A stretch of DNA of 64,000 nucleotides from Chitinophagaceae bacterium (GTDB lineage: Bacteria; Bacteroidota; Bacteroidia; Chitinophagales; Chitinophagaceae). Positions 52,851-62,238 of this stretch are shown piece by piece. Positions within the stretch are counted from its first letter, which is position 1. Each line of letters starts with the position of its first letter. The notes beneath the pieces are model-generated. The model was not told the origin of the DNA and ran no database searches. It saw nothing but the letters and a program-made list of their open reading frames with translations. A program made the translations under genes and the position numbers. The stretch is taken from NCBI GenBank assembly GCA_028288595.1, contig JAQBNK010000188.1, positions 42,382-106,381 on the forward strand. Reading direction: 5' to 3'.

Positions 52851-54335
52851 TCATTTCTTATTATGCTTTAGGTCCACCACCCTTAATTTTTTTAGTTCCT
52901 GGTCACTGGGGTCTAATACGAAAAAGCTGGCATTCTTACCCTGTTGTAAATAATCTACAATAGCAGGTGTAATTAATTCTCCCGGTAATAAACGCGGAAT
53001 ACCAGGAGGATAGGGCGAAACCATTTCTGCGATTATTTCACCTGCAGCTTCTGAAAGCGATACTTTGCGGGTGCCACTGAAAAATGCTTTCGTGGGTGAC
53101 ATAACCTGTATGGTGCCGAGGTCGTGATGATGTGGCATAGGTACATAAGAATTCGGTTGCGTTGTTTTTACCCATTCGTATAAACCTTTTATCGCTTCAA
53201 TTAATTTGTTTACAGTTTCGTCTGTGTCTGCAATGGAGATCAATGCCATCAGGTGACGGTGGGTGATCAGTTCAAAAGTGATCTTGTATTTCTCGAGTAT
53301 CCAGTCTGCCGCCATATAAGCATTCACTCCAAGATCTTTTAGATCAATCACCAGTTTGGTTTCATCAAGATCAAACGTGCCGGGCTTTCCTAATATTTCT
53401 TTTCCCAATACATAAAGTCCCGGCATGTTAGCTAATTCAGCTCGTGCCCTGCGACTAAGTTGCAGCACCTTACCCCAGAGTTCTTCACCATGCAAAACCA
53501 TTTGTCTTCGGGCCACATCACAACTGGCAAGTATGACAGAAGAAGGACTGGTAGATTCAAACAAATCGAAACAGAGGGTAAAACGATCCGCATCTATGAG
53601 CTTGCCTTGTATATTAATGACAGAGGCCTGCCCAAGACCGTTCATAGTTTTATGAATACTTCCGAAACTCATATCTGCCCCGCATGCCATAGCATGTTCA
53701 GGAAGTTCGGAATGAAAAGGTAAATGCGGTCCCCAGGCCTCGTCTACTACCAGTGGGATGTCCCGTTTGTGACAAATATCCGCCAGTGATTTAATATCGG
53801 ATACTACACCATAATAAGTAGGACTCACAACTACGACTCCCTTAGTATCAGGATTCTCAGTAAGCATTTTTTCCAGGTGTTCAGCAGTGATGCCATGGTC
53901 AACATCGAGTTCTTCATCAATTACAGGGTTTAGCCAGACAGGATCTACTTCGGCCATAATAATTGCGGCTACCATCGATTTATGAACGTTGCGTGCTACA
54001 AGTATTTTATCGCCGGTATTAGCGATCGTCATAACGGCTACATGTGCGCTTAACGAGCTGCCGTTAGTAGAGAAAAAAGAAGTGTCTGCTCCAACTGCAT
54101 CGGCAAATAGTTTTTCAGCTGATTCAACCACACCTTTTGATTCACGGCGATCATCAGCCCCATTCTGCATGGCCATATCATTATAATATGCACCTGCACC
54201 AATAGCAGTTTTGTCTTCGGGGAGTACGCCGTTGCCAAGTTTATGGCCCGGTGTGGTAAAAGGGATAACTCCACTTTCATGATAGTGCTGAATAGCTTCG
54301 ATAATGGGTGCCTTGCTGTGATCTTGTTTCATCAT
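52851..54335 (-). CDS. Orn/Lys/Arg decarboxylase family PLP enzyme
   Basis: 494 residues. Fold-type I decarboxylase of the biosynthetic SpeA (Bacillus-type) group, likely making agmatine, cadaverine or putrescine. The N-terminus TPGHKLGNGVLP and KLFADAVGADTSFFSTNGSS bind the substrate and PLP phosphate. DEAWGPHLPFHSELPEHA carries the PLP-binding Asp. GSIHKTMNGLGQAS carries the Schiff-base Lys. A C-terminal domain ends in SPYPPGIPRLLPGE. Substrate (Arg versus Lys versus Orn) cannot be read off. The upstream 383-base gap has interleaved inverted repeats near the start. Confidence 0.9.
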   Translation of the reverse strand: MMKQDHSKAPIIEAIQHYHESGVIPFTTPGHKLGNGVLPEDKTAIGAGAYYNDMAMQNGADDRRESKGVVESAEKLFADAVGADTSFFSTNGSSLSAHVAVMTIANTGDKILVARNVHKSMVAAIIMAEVDPVWLNPVIDEELDVDHGITAEHLEKMLTENPDTKGVVVVSPTYYGVVSDIKSLADICHKRDIPLVVDEAWGPHLPFHSELPEHAMACGADMSFGSIHKTMNGLGQASVINIQGKLIDADRFTLCFDLFESTSPSSVILASCDVARRQMVLHGEELWGKVLQLSRRARAELANMPGLYVLGKEILGKPGTFDLDETKLVIDLKDLGVNAYMAADWILEKYKITFELITHRHLMALISIADTDETVNKLIEAIKGLYEWVKTTQPNSYVPMPHHHDLGTIQVMSPTKAFFSGTRKVSLSEAAGEIIAEMVSPYPPGIPRLLPGELITPAIVDYLQQGKNASFFVLDPSDQELKKLRVVDLKHNKK

Positions 54336-54407
54336 TTAATATTTAACTGATCTGAAGAATCGTTACACTTCAAATATTTTTAAACTTCTTTTATGTGATT
54401 GAAAAGC

Positions 54408-54451
54408 CCGCAACAGAATTAACCTGCTGACCGATAATGGTTGCGGTTAAT
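54408..54451 (-). promoter_or_regulatory. Interleaved inverted repeats upstream of the decarboxylase
   Basis: CCGCAAC (54408-54414) pairs with GTTGCGG (54440-54446), and ATTAACC (54418-54424) pairs with GGTTAAT (54445-54451). The pairings alternate and share two G residues, so in the RNA they would compete or form a short pseudoknot. Positioned about 70 bases before the decarboxylase start. Candidate leader RNA, not a known riboswitch to me. Confidence 0.35.
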
Positions 54452-54627
54452 ATTAGTATTCATCTATTGTTCATAAATGAATCTGCTTCTCTTTGTATGA
54501 GAGCGGGCCTGAAAGCCGGCGACTGCATGGCTAACATGTCTAAATTCTCTTAAAGAATTTGTTCTTGAAGTGATACAAGTTGTAAGCCAAACAAAAAAGA
54601 TAAATGATGAGGCCGCTATGATGGGTG

Positions 54628-54719
54628 AAGAATATTGAACAAGGAATGCTGAATGAAAAAAGATATGAAGGGGCTTCAAATCGATATTCTTAACTCCTTG
54701 GTCCTTGTTCAATATTCTT
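54628..54719. repeat. Family B palindrome (AATATTGAACAAGGA arms) at the CocE gene end
   Basis: 18-bp perfect arms: 54628-54645 (AAGAATATTGAACAAGGA) and 54702-54719, with an inner TGAAG-GGG-CTTCA hairpin. The 3' arm abuts the stop codon of the CocE-like gene (54719-54721). Also related to the repeat at 27999-28040. The remainder of the 383-base gap (54336-54627) holds only the interleaved repeat near 54408-54451. Confidence 0.8.
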
Positions 54720-56545
54720 TACTTCAGCTGCCGAACGTCTATACTGGAAGGATGCAGCGCATCATGATAGATCCTGATGGTTGCTTTCTGAAAATCAGTT
54801 TCATCTGCGAAAGGAATGTTTACAAATTTTTGAGGGTTTCTGTCTACCAAAGGGAACCAGCTGCTTTGAATTTGCACCATCACTTTGTGGCCTTTTAAAA
54901 ATGTATGCGCCACATCATTCAAAACTAATTTAACCGGTGTTATTTTATTTGGAACAAAAGGTTCAGGTCTTGTAAAGCTGTTTCTGAATTTTCCTCTCAG
55001 CACTTCAGCTCTTACTAATTGCTGCGTTTGCTTTTCATCAGGCAACACATCAATTACTTTCAAAATAAAATCTGCATCAGTTCCTGAAGTACTGGCAAAT
55101 AAGTTAGCAACAATCTCGCCGGTTAGTGTAACATTATTTCCTAAAGTTTCACTTACATAAGTAACAACGTCATTTCTTTTAGAAGCGAATGTTTGGTCAT
55201 AGGCCATATACTCGCTTAACCTGTCACCCGCTTTTTTATCTATGTAAGGAACCGGGTTAGCAGGGTCTGAAATATATTCATCAAAATTTTTGCTGTTGTT
55301 TTTAGAAAACGTCAGGGTATGGCCATCACCTAAATACCAGTTGGTTTTTACTGATTCTTTCGGTGGCCATTGTGTAAAGCCTTTCCATTCATTACTGCCG
55401 GTAATAAATACCGTCGCTTCAGGCGCATTGAAATCTCCTTTTCCTTTCAGGTAATAATTAAAAAACTTTGTTTCCATATCCTGGAAATAACTGCTGGTAT
55501 TACTACCAAAACTATAACCGGCAAATTTATCCCAGGTACCGCGGGACCAGCTTCCGTGTGTCCATGGACCCATGATGAGACGGTTGTTATTATTGGGTGA
55601 TTGCTTTTCGATAGCCTCGTAAGTTTTTAGCGCACCAAACATATCTTCCGCGTCGAACCATCCGCCCACTACTAAAACAGCAGGCTTAATATTTTTCAAA
55701 TGCTTACGAATATCTCTTGCTTCCCAATAAGCATCTTTAGTAGTGTGCGCTAAATATTCGTTCCATATTTTACTGCTGTCGTGGTAATATCTTGTATTTA
55801 AATTTTTGAGTGGCCCGGCTTTTAAATAAAAATCATATACGTCATCGATCTTCAGATCCTTGTTTACAGCCGGGTATTTTTTCCAGGGCGCCTGCCTTGG
55901 ATGATCAAAGAAATTCATGAAGCTAAAATTATCCATCAGGTAAAAAGCGCCGCGATGATTTGCATCGTCGCCTTCAAATTCATCTGTAACAGGTGCCTGC
56001 GGAGAAACAGCTTTAATAGACGGATGTGCATTAGGTAAAGCTGCCGATGCATAAAAGCCGGGATAAGAAATACCGTATAATCCTGCCTTGCCATTATTAT
56101 GACGAATATTTTTCAGCAGCCATTCCATCGTATCATAAGTATCACTGCTTTCATCAACATCCTTTTTTGATTTTTTATTATCGATGGCTGGAGTCATTTC
56201 CTGGAACTCACCTTCACTCATATATCTTCCTCTCACATCCTGGTTCACAAAGATGTATTGCTCTTTGGCGAAAGATGAATTAGGTCCGAGCCGTGAACTA
56301 TAATTTTCTTCACCATAAGGCGCACATGAATAAGGAGTGCGTTGTATGAGGAACGGATAGGTAACCGAAGAATCTTTCGGAATATAAATAGCAGTAAAAA
56401 GTTTTACGCCATCACGCATAGGGATCATGCGTTCGATCTTTATATAATTTTCTTTTATCGCTGCCGCAGTCATAATATCACCACGCTGTCCGCAGGCAGA
56501 CATCAGGAACGAGCCGAATAATAGAAGTGCAAATATTTTTTTCAT
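54719..56545 (-). CDS. CocE/NonD family serine hydrolase lipoprotein
   Basis: 608 residues with lipobox MSAC (Cys about residue 18). The N-terminal alpha/beta hydrolase has MIPMRDGVKLFTAIYIPKD and the nucleophile motif GLYGISYPGFYASAALP. VVGGWFDAEDMFG carries the catalytic Asp, and WTHGSW near 340 the His. The C-terminal jelly-roll domain with DVAHTFLKGHKVMVQIQSSWFP is typical of X-Pro dipeptidyl or acyl hydrolases. Predicted exported peptidase or esterase. Upstream are the peptide transporters OPT and POT, so peptide breakdown is plausible, although it is inference. Confidence 0.9.
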   Translation of the reverse strand: MKKIFALLLFGSFLMSACGQRGDIMTAAAIKENYIKIERMIPMRDGVKLFTAIYIPKDSSVTYPFLIQRTPYSCAPYGEENYSSRLGPNSSFAKEQYIFVNQDVRGRYMSEGEFQEMTPAIDNKKSKKDVDESSDTYDTMEWLLKNIRHNNGKAGLYGISYPGFYASAALPNAHPSIKAVSPQAPVTDEFEGDDANHRGAFYLMDNFSFMNFFDHPRQAPWKKYPAVNKDLKIDDVYDFYLKAGPLKNLNTRYYHDSSKIWNEYLAHTTKDAYWEARDIRKHLKNIKPAVLVVGGWFDAEDMFGALKTYEAIEKQSPNNNNRLIMGPWTHGSWSRGTWDKFAGYSFGSNTSSYFQDMETKFFNYYLKGKGDFNAPEATVFITGSNEWKGFTQWPPKESVKTNWYLGDGHTLTFSKNNSKNFDEYISDPANPVPYIDKKAGDRLSEYMAYDQTFASKRNDVVTYVSETLGNNVTLTGEIVANLFASTSGTDADFILKVIDVLPDEKQTQQLVRAEVLRGKFRNSFTRPEPFVPNKITPVKLVLNDVAHTFLKGHKVMVQIQSSWFPLVDRNPQKFVNIPFADETDFQKATIRIYHDALHPSSIDVRQLK

Positions 56546-56590
56546 ATAAGTGGAGATTCTGTTAATGAAGATACTATGTAATTACCCTAG

Positions 56591-56630
56591 AAAAAACTGA
56601 GCCACTCTTATGAAGCGGCTCAGTTTTTTG
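56591..56630. terminator. Intrinsic terminator between the OPT and CocE genes
   Basis: 13-bp perfect arms AAAAAACTGAGCC (56591-56603) and GGCTCAGTTTTTT (56617-56629) around a 13-base loop. It ends the OPT transcript before the CocE gene start. Confidence 0.9.
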
Positions 56631-56647
56631 TTTGGTATCAGGTGATG

Positions 56648-58720
56648 TTAAACATTTTCAATTTTTATTTCTTCTTTTTTTCCTGCCACCCTGTAAAGTA
56701 CCCATCCCATAAAAGCAAACAGTAAAACACCCAGTAAATAATAACCGTTCTCTCCTAAAGAACTCCGCAAAGGTTCTTCTGTGTTCACATGTTGTAAAGA
56801 AGCATTCACACCATCACTGGCAGTAAGGAATGCAACGATTACACCTGCAACAGCACCACCGGCAACAAGCCCGGTAGCAAAAAGGTTTCCTTTACCCAGG
56901 TCATCTTCGCCTCCATGATCGGTTTTTAATTTATTTTTCTTCCTGTCTTTCCATTCAATAATTCCGCGGATCGCACCACCCACAAAAATCGGGAACGTAG
57001 TGCTTAGCGGAAGATAAATGCCGATCGCAAAACTCAAAGCATTAATGCTGCACAATTCCATCACAACGGCAATACAAGCACCAACTAATACAAACTGCCA
57101 GTCAAGATTGAATGAAAGAATTCCTTTGGTAAGTGTTGCCATTAATGTTGCCTGGGGCGCAGGATATTTATCGCTGCCTATTGCATGCTGAATACCTTGT
57201 TTCAGCATTTCAGCAGAAGGCGTATCCAGAATTTTTACTGTGATACCAATTGCAAGCGACGCTACAATGGCACCAATGAACAAAGCGATCTGCTGGTATT
57301 TTGGTGTAGCACCAACTATGTAACCCGTCTTCAGATCCTGGGAAGTACCGCCGGCGTTGGCTGCAGCGATACAGATCATTCCTCCTACAACAAGTGCCAT
57401 GGGTTCATATAATTTCCCGGTCCATCCAACTGCAATAAATACAAGGCAGGTTCCCATTAATGTTGCGATCGTCATGCCGCTGATGGGGTTATTAGATGAG
57501 CCGATCAATCCAACTATTCTTGAAGAAACGGTAACGAAAAAAGCACCGAACATAATTACAAGTAATCCAACAAGCAGTTTACTGAAAATACTATCTCCCG
57601 GCACTTGCGGCAAAACAGCCATTAGTAAAACAAGTGCAACACTTCCAATACCAACAACTTTAAGACTAATGTCCCTGTCTGTCCTGGCGATCGCTTTTGT
57701 TTTATCATCCTGTTCTTTCAATGCGCCGAGGCTTCCTTTGAAAGATGAAATAATAGTAGGAATAGTTTTGAATAAAGTAATGAAGCCTCCCGCTGCAACA
57801 GCGCCGGCACCAATTTGCCTGATGTATGCACGATAGATCGCAGTAGAATAATCAGCGAATGTATGTGTAACAGGGTTCCATCCTCCCGGGCCACCGGGCT
57901 TTGCAATATCGGTGAGATAACCCAGCTTGGCCAACTGAGCCGCAACAAGATCGCCGGGAACTAAAGATGCGAGTAAAGGAATAAAAACAAACCAGCTAAG
58001 GATACCACCGGCAACGAGTATACCGCCAATCTTCGGACCGATTATATAACCAACACCCATGTACTCCGGTGTTATTTCACTGCTCATTTTTGCTGACGGA
58101 AAAAAACGGTTTGTTTGTTTCGTCATGAAATAAGGCACATCAGCAATTACATGAAATATTTTTTGAAGGATCGCATAGGCAAATGCAAATCCCAAACCCT
58201 GGAAAGCAGTTTTAGCAAAGTCTCCGCCTCTTTCACCTGCTTTTAAAACTGCTGCGCATGCCGTGCCTTCAGGGTAGGGAAGTATGCCGTGTTCTTTTAC
58301 TATTAATGATCTGCGAAGTGGTATCATCATTAATGTTCCAAGAAGGCCACCAAGAATCGCAAGAATCAAAATGGTCACGTAGTTAAAATAATCAGCACTG
58401 CTTTTTTCAGTCAGGAATAAAAATCCCGGCAATGTAAATACAACTCCACCTGCAATACTTTCACCGGCAGAGCCTGCGGTTTGTATAATATTATTTTCGA
58501 GAATAGTTGTCTTTAAAAATTTTCTTCCCAGCGTAATAGCAATTACTGCGATGGGTATCGATGCTGAAACAGTAAGCCCGGCCTTTAAAGCCAGGTAAAC
58601 CGTAGCGGCGCCAAAAATAATTCCGAAGATGCTGCCTGTGATAATGGCTTTAAGCGTAAACTCTTTCATATTCGTTTCGGGGGCAACGAAAGGTTTGAAA
58701 GTCGGTTGCTGATCTTGCAT
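56648..58720 (-). CDS. OPT family oligopeptide transporter
   Basis: 690 residues with about 16 membrane helices. Starts with a short cytosolic tail then LKAIITGSIFGIIFGAATVYLALKAG (NPG-like OPT region). Other marks are LPYPEGTACAAVLKAGE, SPITALMGIT-type loops such as SNNPISGMTIATLMGT, and YIVGATPKYQQIALFIGA. Bacterial OPT members import small peptides or metal-peptide complexes. Upstream on the same strand is a POT peptide transporter, and downstream is a hydrolase, suggesting a peptide-use region. Confidence 0.95.
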   Translation of the reverse strand: MQDQQPTFKPFVAPETNMKEFTLKAIITGSIFGIIFGAATVYLALKAGLTVSASIPIAVIAITLGRKFLKTTILENNIIQTAGSAGESIAGGVVFTLPGFLFLTEKSSADYFNYVTILILAILGGLLGTLMMIPLRRSLIVKEHGILPYPEGTACAAVLKAGERGGDFAKTAFQGLGFAFAYAILQKIFHVIADVPYFMTKQTNRFFPSAKMSSEITPEYMGVGYIIGPKIGGILVAGGILSWFVFIPLLASLVPGDLVAAQLAKLGYLTDIAKPGGPGGWNPVTHTFADYSTAIYRAYIRQIGAGAVAAGGFITLFKTIPTIISSFKGSLGALKEQDDKTKAIARTDRDISLKVVGIGSVALVLLMAVLPQVPGDSIFSKLLVGLLVIMFGAFFVTVSSRIVGLIGSSNNPISGMTIATLMGTCLVFIAVGWTGKLYEPMALVVGGMICIAAANAGGTSQDLKTGYIVGATPKYQQIALFIGAIVASLAIGITVKILDTPSAEMLKQGIQHAIGSDKYPAPQATLMATLTKGILSFNLDWQFVLVGACIAVVMELCSINALSFAIGIYLPLSTTFPIFVGGAIRGIIEWKDRKKNKLKTDHGGEDDLGKGNLFATGLVAGGAVAGVIVAFLTASDGVNASLQHVNTEEPLRSSLGENGYYLLGVLLFAFMGWVLYRVAGKKEEIKIENV

Positions 58721-58820
58721 AAGGCTTCAGTTGGTTATAAGGGCTAATATAAGAAATAAAAAAGGGGACAACTGCCGGAAATGCAGAATCCGCGGAAAAG
58801 TTGAGCAGGAAATAAAAAGA

Positions 58821-58892
58821 AAAATTAGCAAGTGAATGCATTGCCGGAGCGCTGCTTCATTTGCTAATTTTCACATTTGCTAATTTGCTAAT
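58821..58892. repeat. Family G word repeat (TTGCTAAT, inverted)
   Basis: AAAATTAGCAAgTGAA (58821-58836) and its near-exact complement TTCATTTGCTAATTTT (58856-58871) with one mismatch, then two or three more TTTGCTAATT words. Lies between the OPT start and the stop of the POT gene, ending five bases from it. Confidence 0.65.
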
Positions 58893-58896
58893 TCTC

Positions 58897-60564
58897 TTAT
58901 GCCGATCCTGTTTTTTCTCTCAGCACCTGGTTCAGCGATTTTAAGCGGGCATAAATAAATACGCCGCAGATAAATGCCGCAACCACCAGGAGAAGGAAGA
59001 ACATTTTTTTATCGGTGAAGTCGTCCCAGAAGGTTGTCATCACTCCTGCGATTTTTCCCCCGATTGAAGTAGACAAGAACCAGCCGCCCATTAGTAAAGC
59101 AGTAAGCCTTGCCGGTGCCAGTTTGGATACGAGTGATAAACCAATTGGACTTAAGAATATTTCACTGATGGTGAAAATAAAATAGGTCCCCCAAAGCCAT
59201 AGCGGGGAAGTTTTATGTGTATACACTGAGGGCACCGACATAACTGCAAAGACCATTACCAATGCGGAAAGTCCGGATATAAATAATGCCATACAAAACT
59301 TAGAAGCCGTGGTAGGTTCTTTGCCTCTTCGCCGCATGTAATCGAAGAGCGGAACAAAAAGTAATGTGAGCAAAACAATAAATAACGGATTTAGTGACTG
59401 AAACAATTCCGTATTTGCCAGTTGAATTGATCCGTGCGGATGTTGATCAACCGGCACGTTATTAAAGTAAGGATCGGGCCCAAGTATCTGTACATCTTTA
59501 CCTGTTTCATCTTTTACATTTACGAGGTACTGATTTACTTTACTTACTTGTCTTGGGGTATCACTTACCGTTTGAAGAAAACCAAGTTTACCAGCAATTT
59601 TTTGAGTGGTAGGAGAAACGGTTCTGTCCGTATGTTTTTCTGCCCATAGCGTTAATCCTGTAGAGTTCTGGTTATAGATCGTCCAGAAAGCGACGGCCAT
59701 GGCAAAGATAAAAAGTAACGATCCGATTCCTCTTTTGTCCTGTCCTTTTGCTTTTACATAAAGTGAAACATAGAATGCTATGATGGGTAAACAGGCAAAG
59801 ATAAAAGCATCATTCGCCTGGCTTCCCATAATGGTTTGACCAAAAATTAATTTAGGAACGATCCATCCGATAACAGCCGCAATAATTGCAGGTAAAAAAA
59901 CATAACCAAATATTTTTGAGGTAGGCATGTCCTCAGCCTGCATTTGTTTTTTTACATCCGCATGTTTAACCTGCTTTAAGTTTACCGCCAGAACGATCAT
60001 ACCGATGATCAATCCAACTCCTGCGGCGGCAAATGCATAACCCCATCCATAATTGTTGCGTAAATAAGCAGCTACGAAATTGCAAACAAACGCACCGATA
60101 TTGATCCCCATGTAGAAAATGTTGTAAGCATTATCTTTTAATGGTTTCAAGTCTTCGCGGTTGTAAATATTTCCAAGTAATGTAGAGATGTTTGGTTTGA
60201 AAAAACCGTTGCCGAAGATGATCAGTGCCAGTGAAACATATAAAGCAGTGTTACCCGGAATGGCAAGACCAATATATCCGAGGGCCATTAAGCTTCCTCC
60301 TAAAAAGATTGACCTTGTATATCCAAAATGCCGGTCAGCAATTAAACCTCCTAAAAAAGGTGTTAGGTAAACCAGGGCGATAAAACTGCCCACTACATCG
60401 GCACCCATGCTTTGGGCAAATCCTTTTCCGCCGGTTGTTGTATCAGTTAAATAAAGCAATAAGATACCTACCATTAAATAATAAGCAAAGCGCTCCCACA
60501 TTTCTGTAAAGAAGAGCACGTATAATGCTTTAGGATGTTTACCGGTTTTAACCACTTCAGACAT
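58897..60564 (-). CDS. POT family (PTR2) peptide:proton symporter
   Basis: 555 residues, 12-14 helices. POT signatures: LFFTEMWERFAYYLMVGILL (helix 1 ExxER motif) and FYMGINIGAFVCNFVAAYL (PTR2 motif). An inserted periplasmic loop near 345-400 (VNQYLVNVKDETGKDVQILG) is common in Bacteroidota. Imports di- and tripeptides with protons. Separate from OPT by a repeat, so probably its own transcript. Confidence 0.95.
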   Translation of the reverse strand: MSEVVKTGKHPKALYVLFFTEMWERFAYYLMVGILLLYLTDTTTGGKGFAQSMGADVVGSFIALVYLTPFLGGLIADRHFGYTRSIFLGGSLMALGYIGLAIPGNTALYVSLALIIFGNGFFKPNISTLLGNIYNREDLKPLKDNAYNIFYMGINIGAFVCNFVAAYLRNNYGWGYAFAAAGVGLIIGMIVLAVNLKQVKHADVKKQMQAEDMPTSKIFGYVFLPAIIAAVIGWIVPKLIFGQTIMGSQANDAFIFACLPIIAFYVSLYVKAKGQDKRGIGSLLFIFAMAVAFWTIYNQNSTGLTLWAEKHTDRTVSPTTQKIAGKLGFLQTVSDTPRQVSKVNQYLVNVKDETGKDVQILGPDPYFNNVPVDQHPHGSIQLANTELFQSLNPLFIVLLTLLFVPLFDYMRRRGKEPTTASKFCMALFISGLSALVMVFAVMSVPSVYTHKTSPLWLWGTYFIFTISEIFLSPIGLSLVSKLAPARLTALLMGGWFLSTSIGGKIAGVMTTFWDDFTDKKMFFLLLVVAAFICGVFIYARLKSLNQVLREKTGSA

Positions 60565-60780
60565 AACAATAAGTTTTCGTTAGAGAATTTCAGGAGTTAA
60601 TTCAACGGATGAAAATACAGAATAAATTATATACGGAATAGTCAAAAGCATGTCTGGCAGAATTCGCAGACAGGCAGATTTCGGGTAATCACTTCCAGGT
60701 TTCGTCCTGAGTAAATTTCATTTCGGTGATTTCTGTGTTTTCCGAAGGAAAAAATAGAATTTCGGGTTGAATTTAAAACT

Positions 60781-62055
60781 ATGAACATCTTAATTCTTGG
60801 ATCAGGTGGTCGTGAGCATGCGCTGGCCTGGAAAATTAAACAGAGCCCGCTTTGTAACGATTTGTTTATTGCTCCAGGCAATGCCGGCACCGCTGAATAC
60901 GGCGAAAATGTATCATTAGACGTTAATGATTTTGTGTCGCAGAAAAGGTTTTGTCTTGATAAGAACATTGATATGATTATCGTTGGTCCGGAAGAGCCAC
61001 TCGTAAAAGGCGTGTATGATTTTTTTATGAGTGATACTTCAGTGAATCACATAAAAATAATAGGTCCATCTGCTACTGCTGCAAAACTGGAAGGCAGCAA
61101 AGCTTTCGCGAAGGCATTCATGCATAAATACCAGGTTCCAACAGCCGCCTATTTTGAATTTGATGCTGAAACTTATGAGACCGGCAGGAAATATATTGAG
61201 ATGCACAGCCTCCCGGTAGTCTTAAAAGCTGACGGACTGGCTGCGGGTAAAGGAGTTGTCATCTCCGAAACAAACGAAGAAGCGCTGGATGTTTTTAAAA
61301 ACATGATCATTGGTCAGCAATTTGGCGAAGCATCGGCTAGGGTAGTTGTTGAACAATTTTTAAAAGGAATAGAAGTAAGTGTTTTTGTACTCACCGACGG
61401 CAAAGATTACCAGGTTATAGGGCATGCAAAAGATTATAAAAGAATTGGAGAAAAAGACACAGGTTTGAACACAGGGGGAATGGGATGTATCAGCCCGGTA
61501 CCGTTTGTAGATGATACTTTCATGCAAAAAGTAGAAGAAAGAATTATTCAGCCTACGATAACCGGTATTGCGGCCGAAAAGCTGGACTACAAAGGTTTTG
61601 TTTTCTTTGGTTTGATCAATGTAAACGGCGAACCTTATGTAATTGAATATAATTGCCGCATGGGTGACCCTGAAACGGAGGTGGTGCTTCCACTACTTGA
61701 AAATGATATGCTGGAACTTTTCAATTCTTTGTATGATGGAACTTTACGTGATCAAAAAGTGTTAGTCAGTAAAAAAAGCTGTTGTGCAATTGTTGCGGTT
61801 AGCGGCGGTTACCCCGGGAATTATCAGAAAGACAAAAAAATAACAGGGTTGAACGAACAGGCGACATCATTTATTTTTCATTCAGGAACAAAGAAATTAA
61901 ACGAAGAGATTCTAACCAATGGCGGAAGGGTTTTAGTAGTAACTTCTTATGGTGATTCAATTAATGATGGTGTAGCCGCTTCTCTTAAAACCCTTGAGAG
62001 AATTGAGTTTGACGGTATTTACTACCGAAAGGATATTGGTTACGAGTTCGCGTGA
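60781..62055 (+). CDS. purD: Phosphoribosylamine-glycine ligase
   Basis: 424 residues. PurD joins glycine to phosphoribosylamine with ATP, the second step of purine synthesis. The N-terminus MNILILGSGGREHALAWKI, the ATP-grasp loop VVLKADGLAAGKGVVIS, and EYNCRMGDPETEVVLPLL are diagnostic. Complete. Divergent from POT. The nearest gene downstream is mreB, in a separate transcript. Confidence 0.97.
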   Translation: MNILILGSGGREHALAWKIKQSPLCNDLFIAPGNAGTAEYGENVSLDVNDFVSQKRFCLDKNIDMIIVGPEEPLVKGVYDFFMSDTSVNHIKIIGPSATAAKLEGSKAFAKAFMHKYQVPTAAYFEFDAETYETGRKYIEMHSLPVVLKADGLAAGKGVVISETNEEALDVFKNMIIGQQFGEASARVVVEQFLKGIEVSVFVLTDGKDYQVIGHAKDYKRIGEKDTGLNTGGMGCISPVPFVDDTFMQKVEERIIQPTITGIAAEKLDYKGFVFFGLINVNGEPYVIEYNCRMGDPETEVVLPLLENDMLELFNSLYDGTLRDQKVLVSKKSCCAIVAVSGGYPGNYQKDKKITGLNEQATSFIFHSGTKKLNEEILTNGGRVLVVTSYGDSINDGVAASLKTLERIEFDGIYYRKDIGYEFA

Positions 62056-62176
62056 TGCATTTTGAAATTTAACTAAACAGCCGTATACGTTTTTCTTTTA
62101 CCTTCATTTTTGGAACGATATTTTCAGCAGCATACGGTTTCATTTCAGGGATGGGAGCAAGAATTTAAAAACGCCT

Positions 62177-62207
62177 TTTGATATTCAGTTAATTTCCAGC
62201 AATTTTG
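62177..62207 (+). promoter_or_regulatory. Promoter of mreB
   Basis: -33 TTTG (62177-62180), spacer of 19 bases, and -7 element CAATTTTG (62200-62207), one mismatch from TAnnTTTG. The predicted start is around 62213, about 26 bases before the mreB ATG. Confidence 0.6.
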
Positions 62208-62238
62208 CAGGCATTCAATCATTCGGAATCTAAGAATA

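Noticed and set aside
54464..54712. 82-aa ORF on the minus strand
   Set aside because: Lies across a palindromic repeat and the decarboxylase leader, with no family features.
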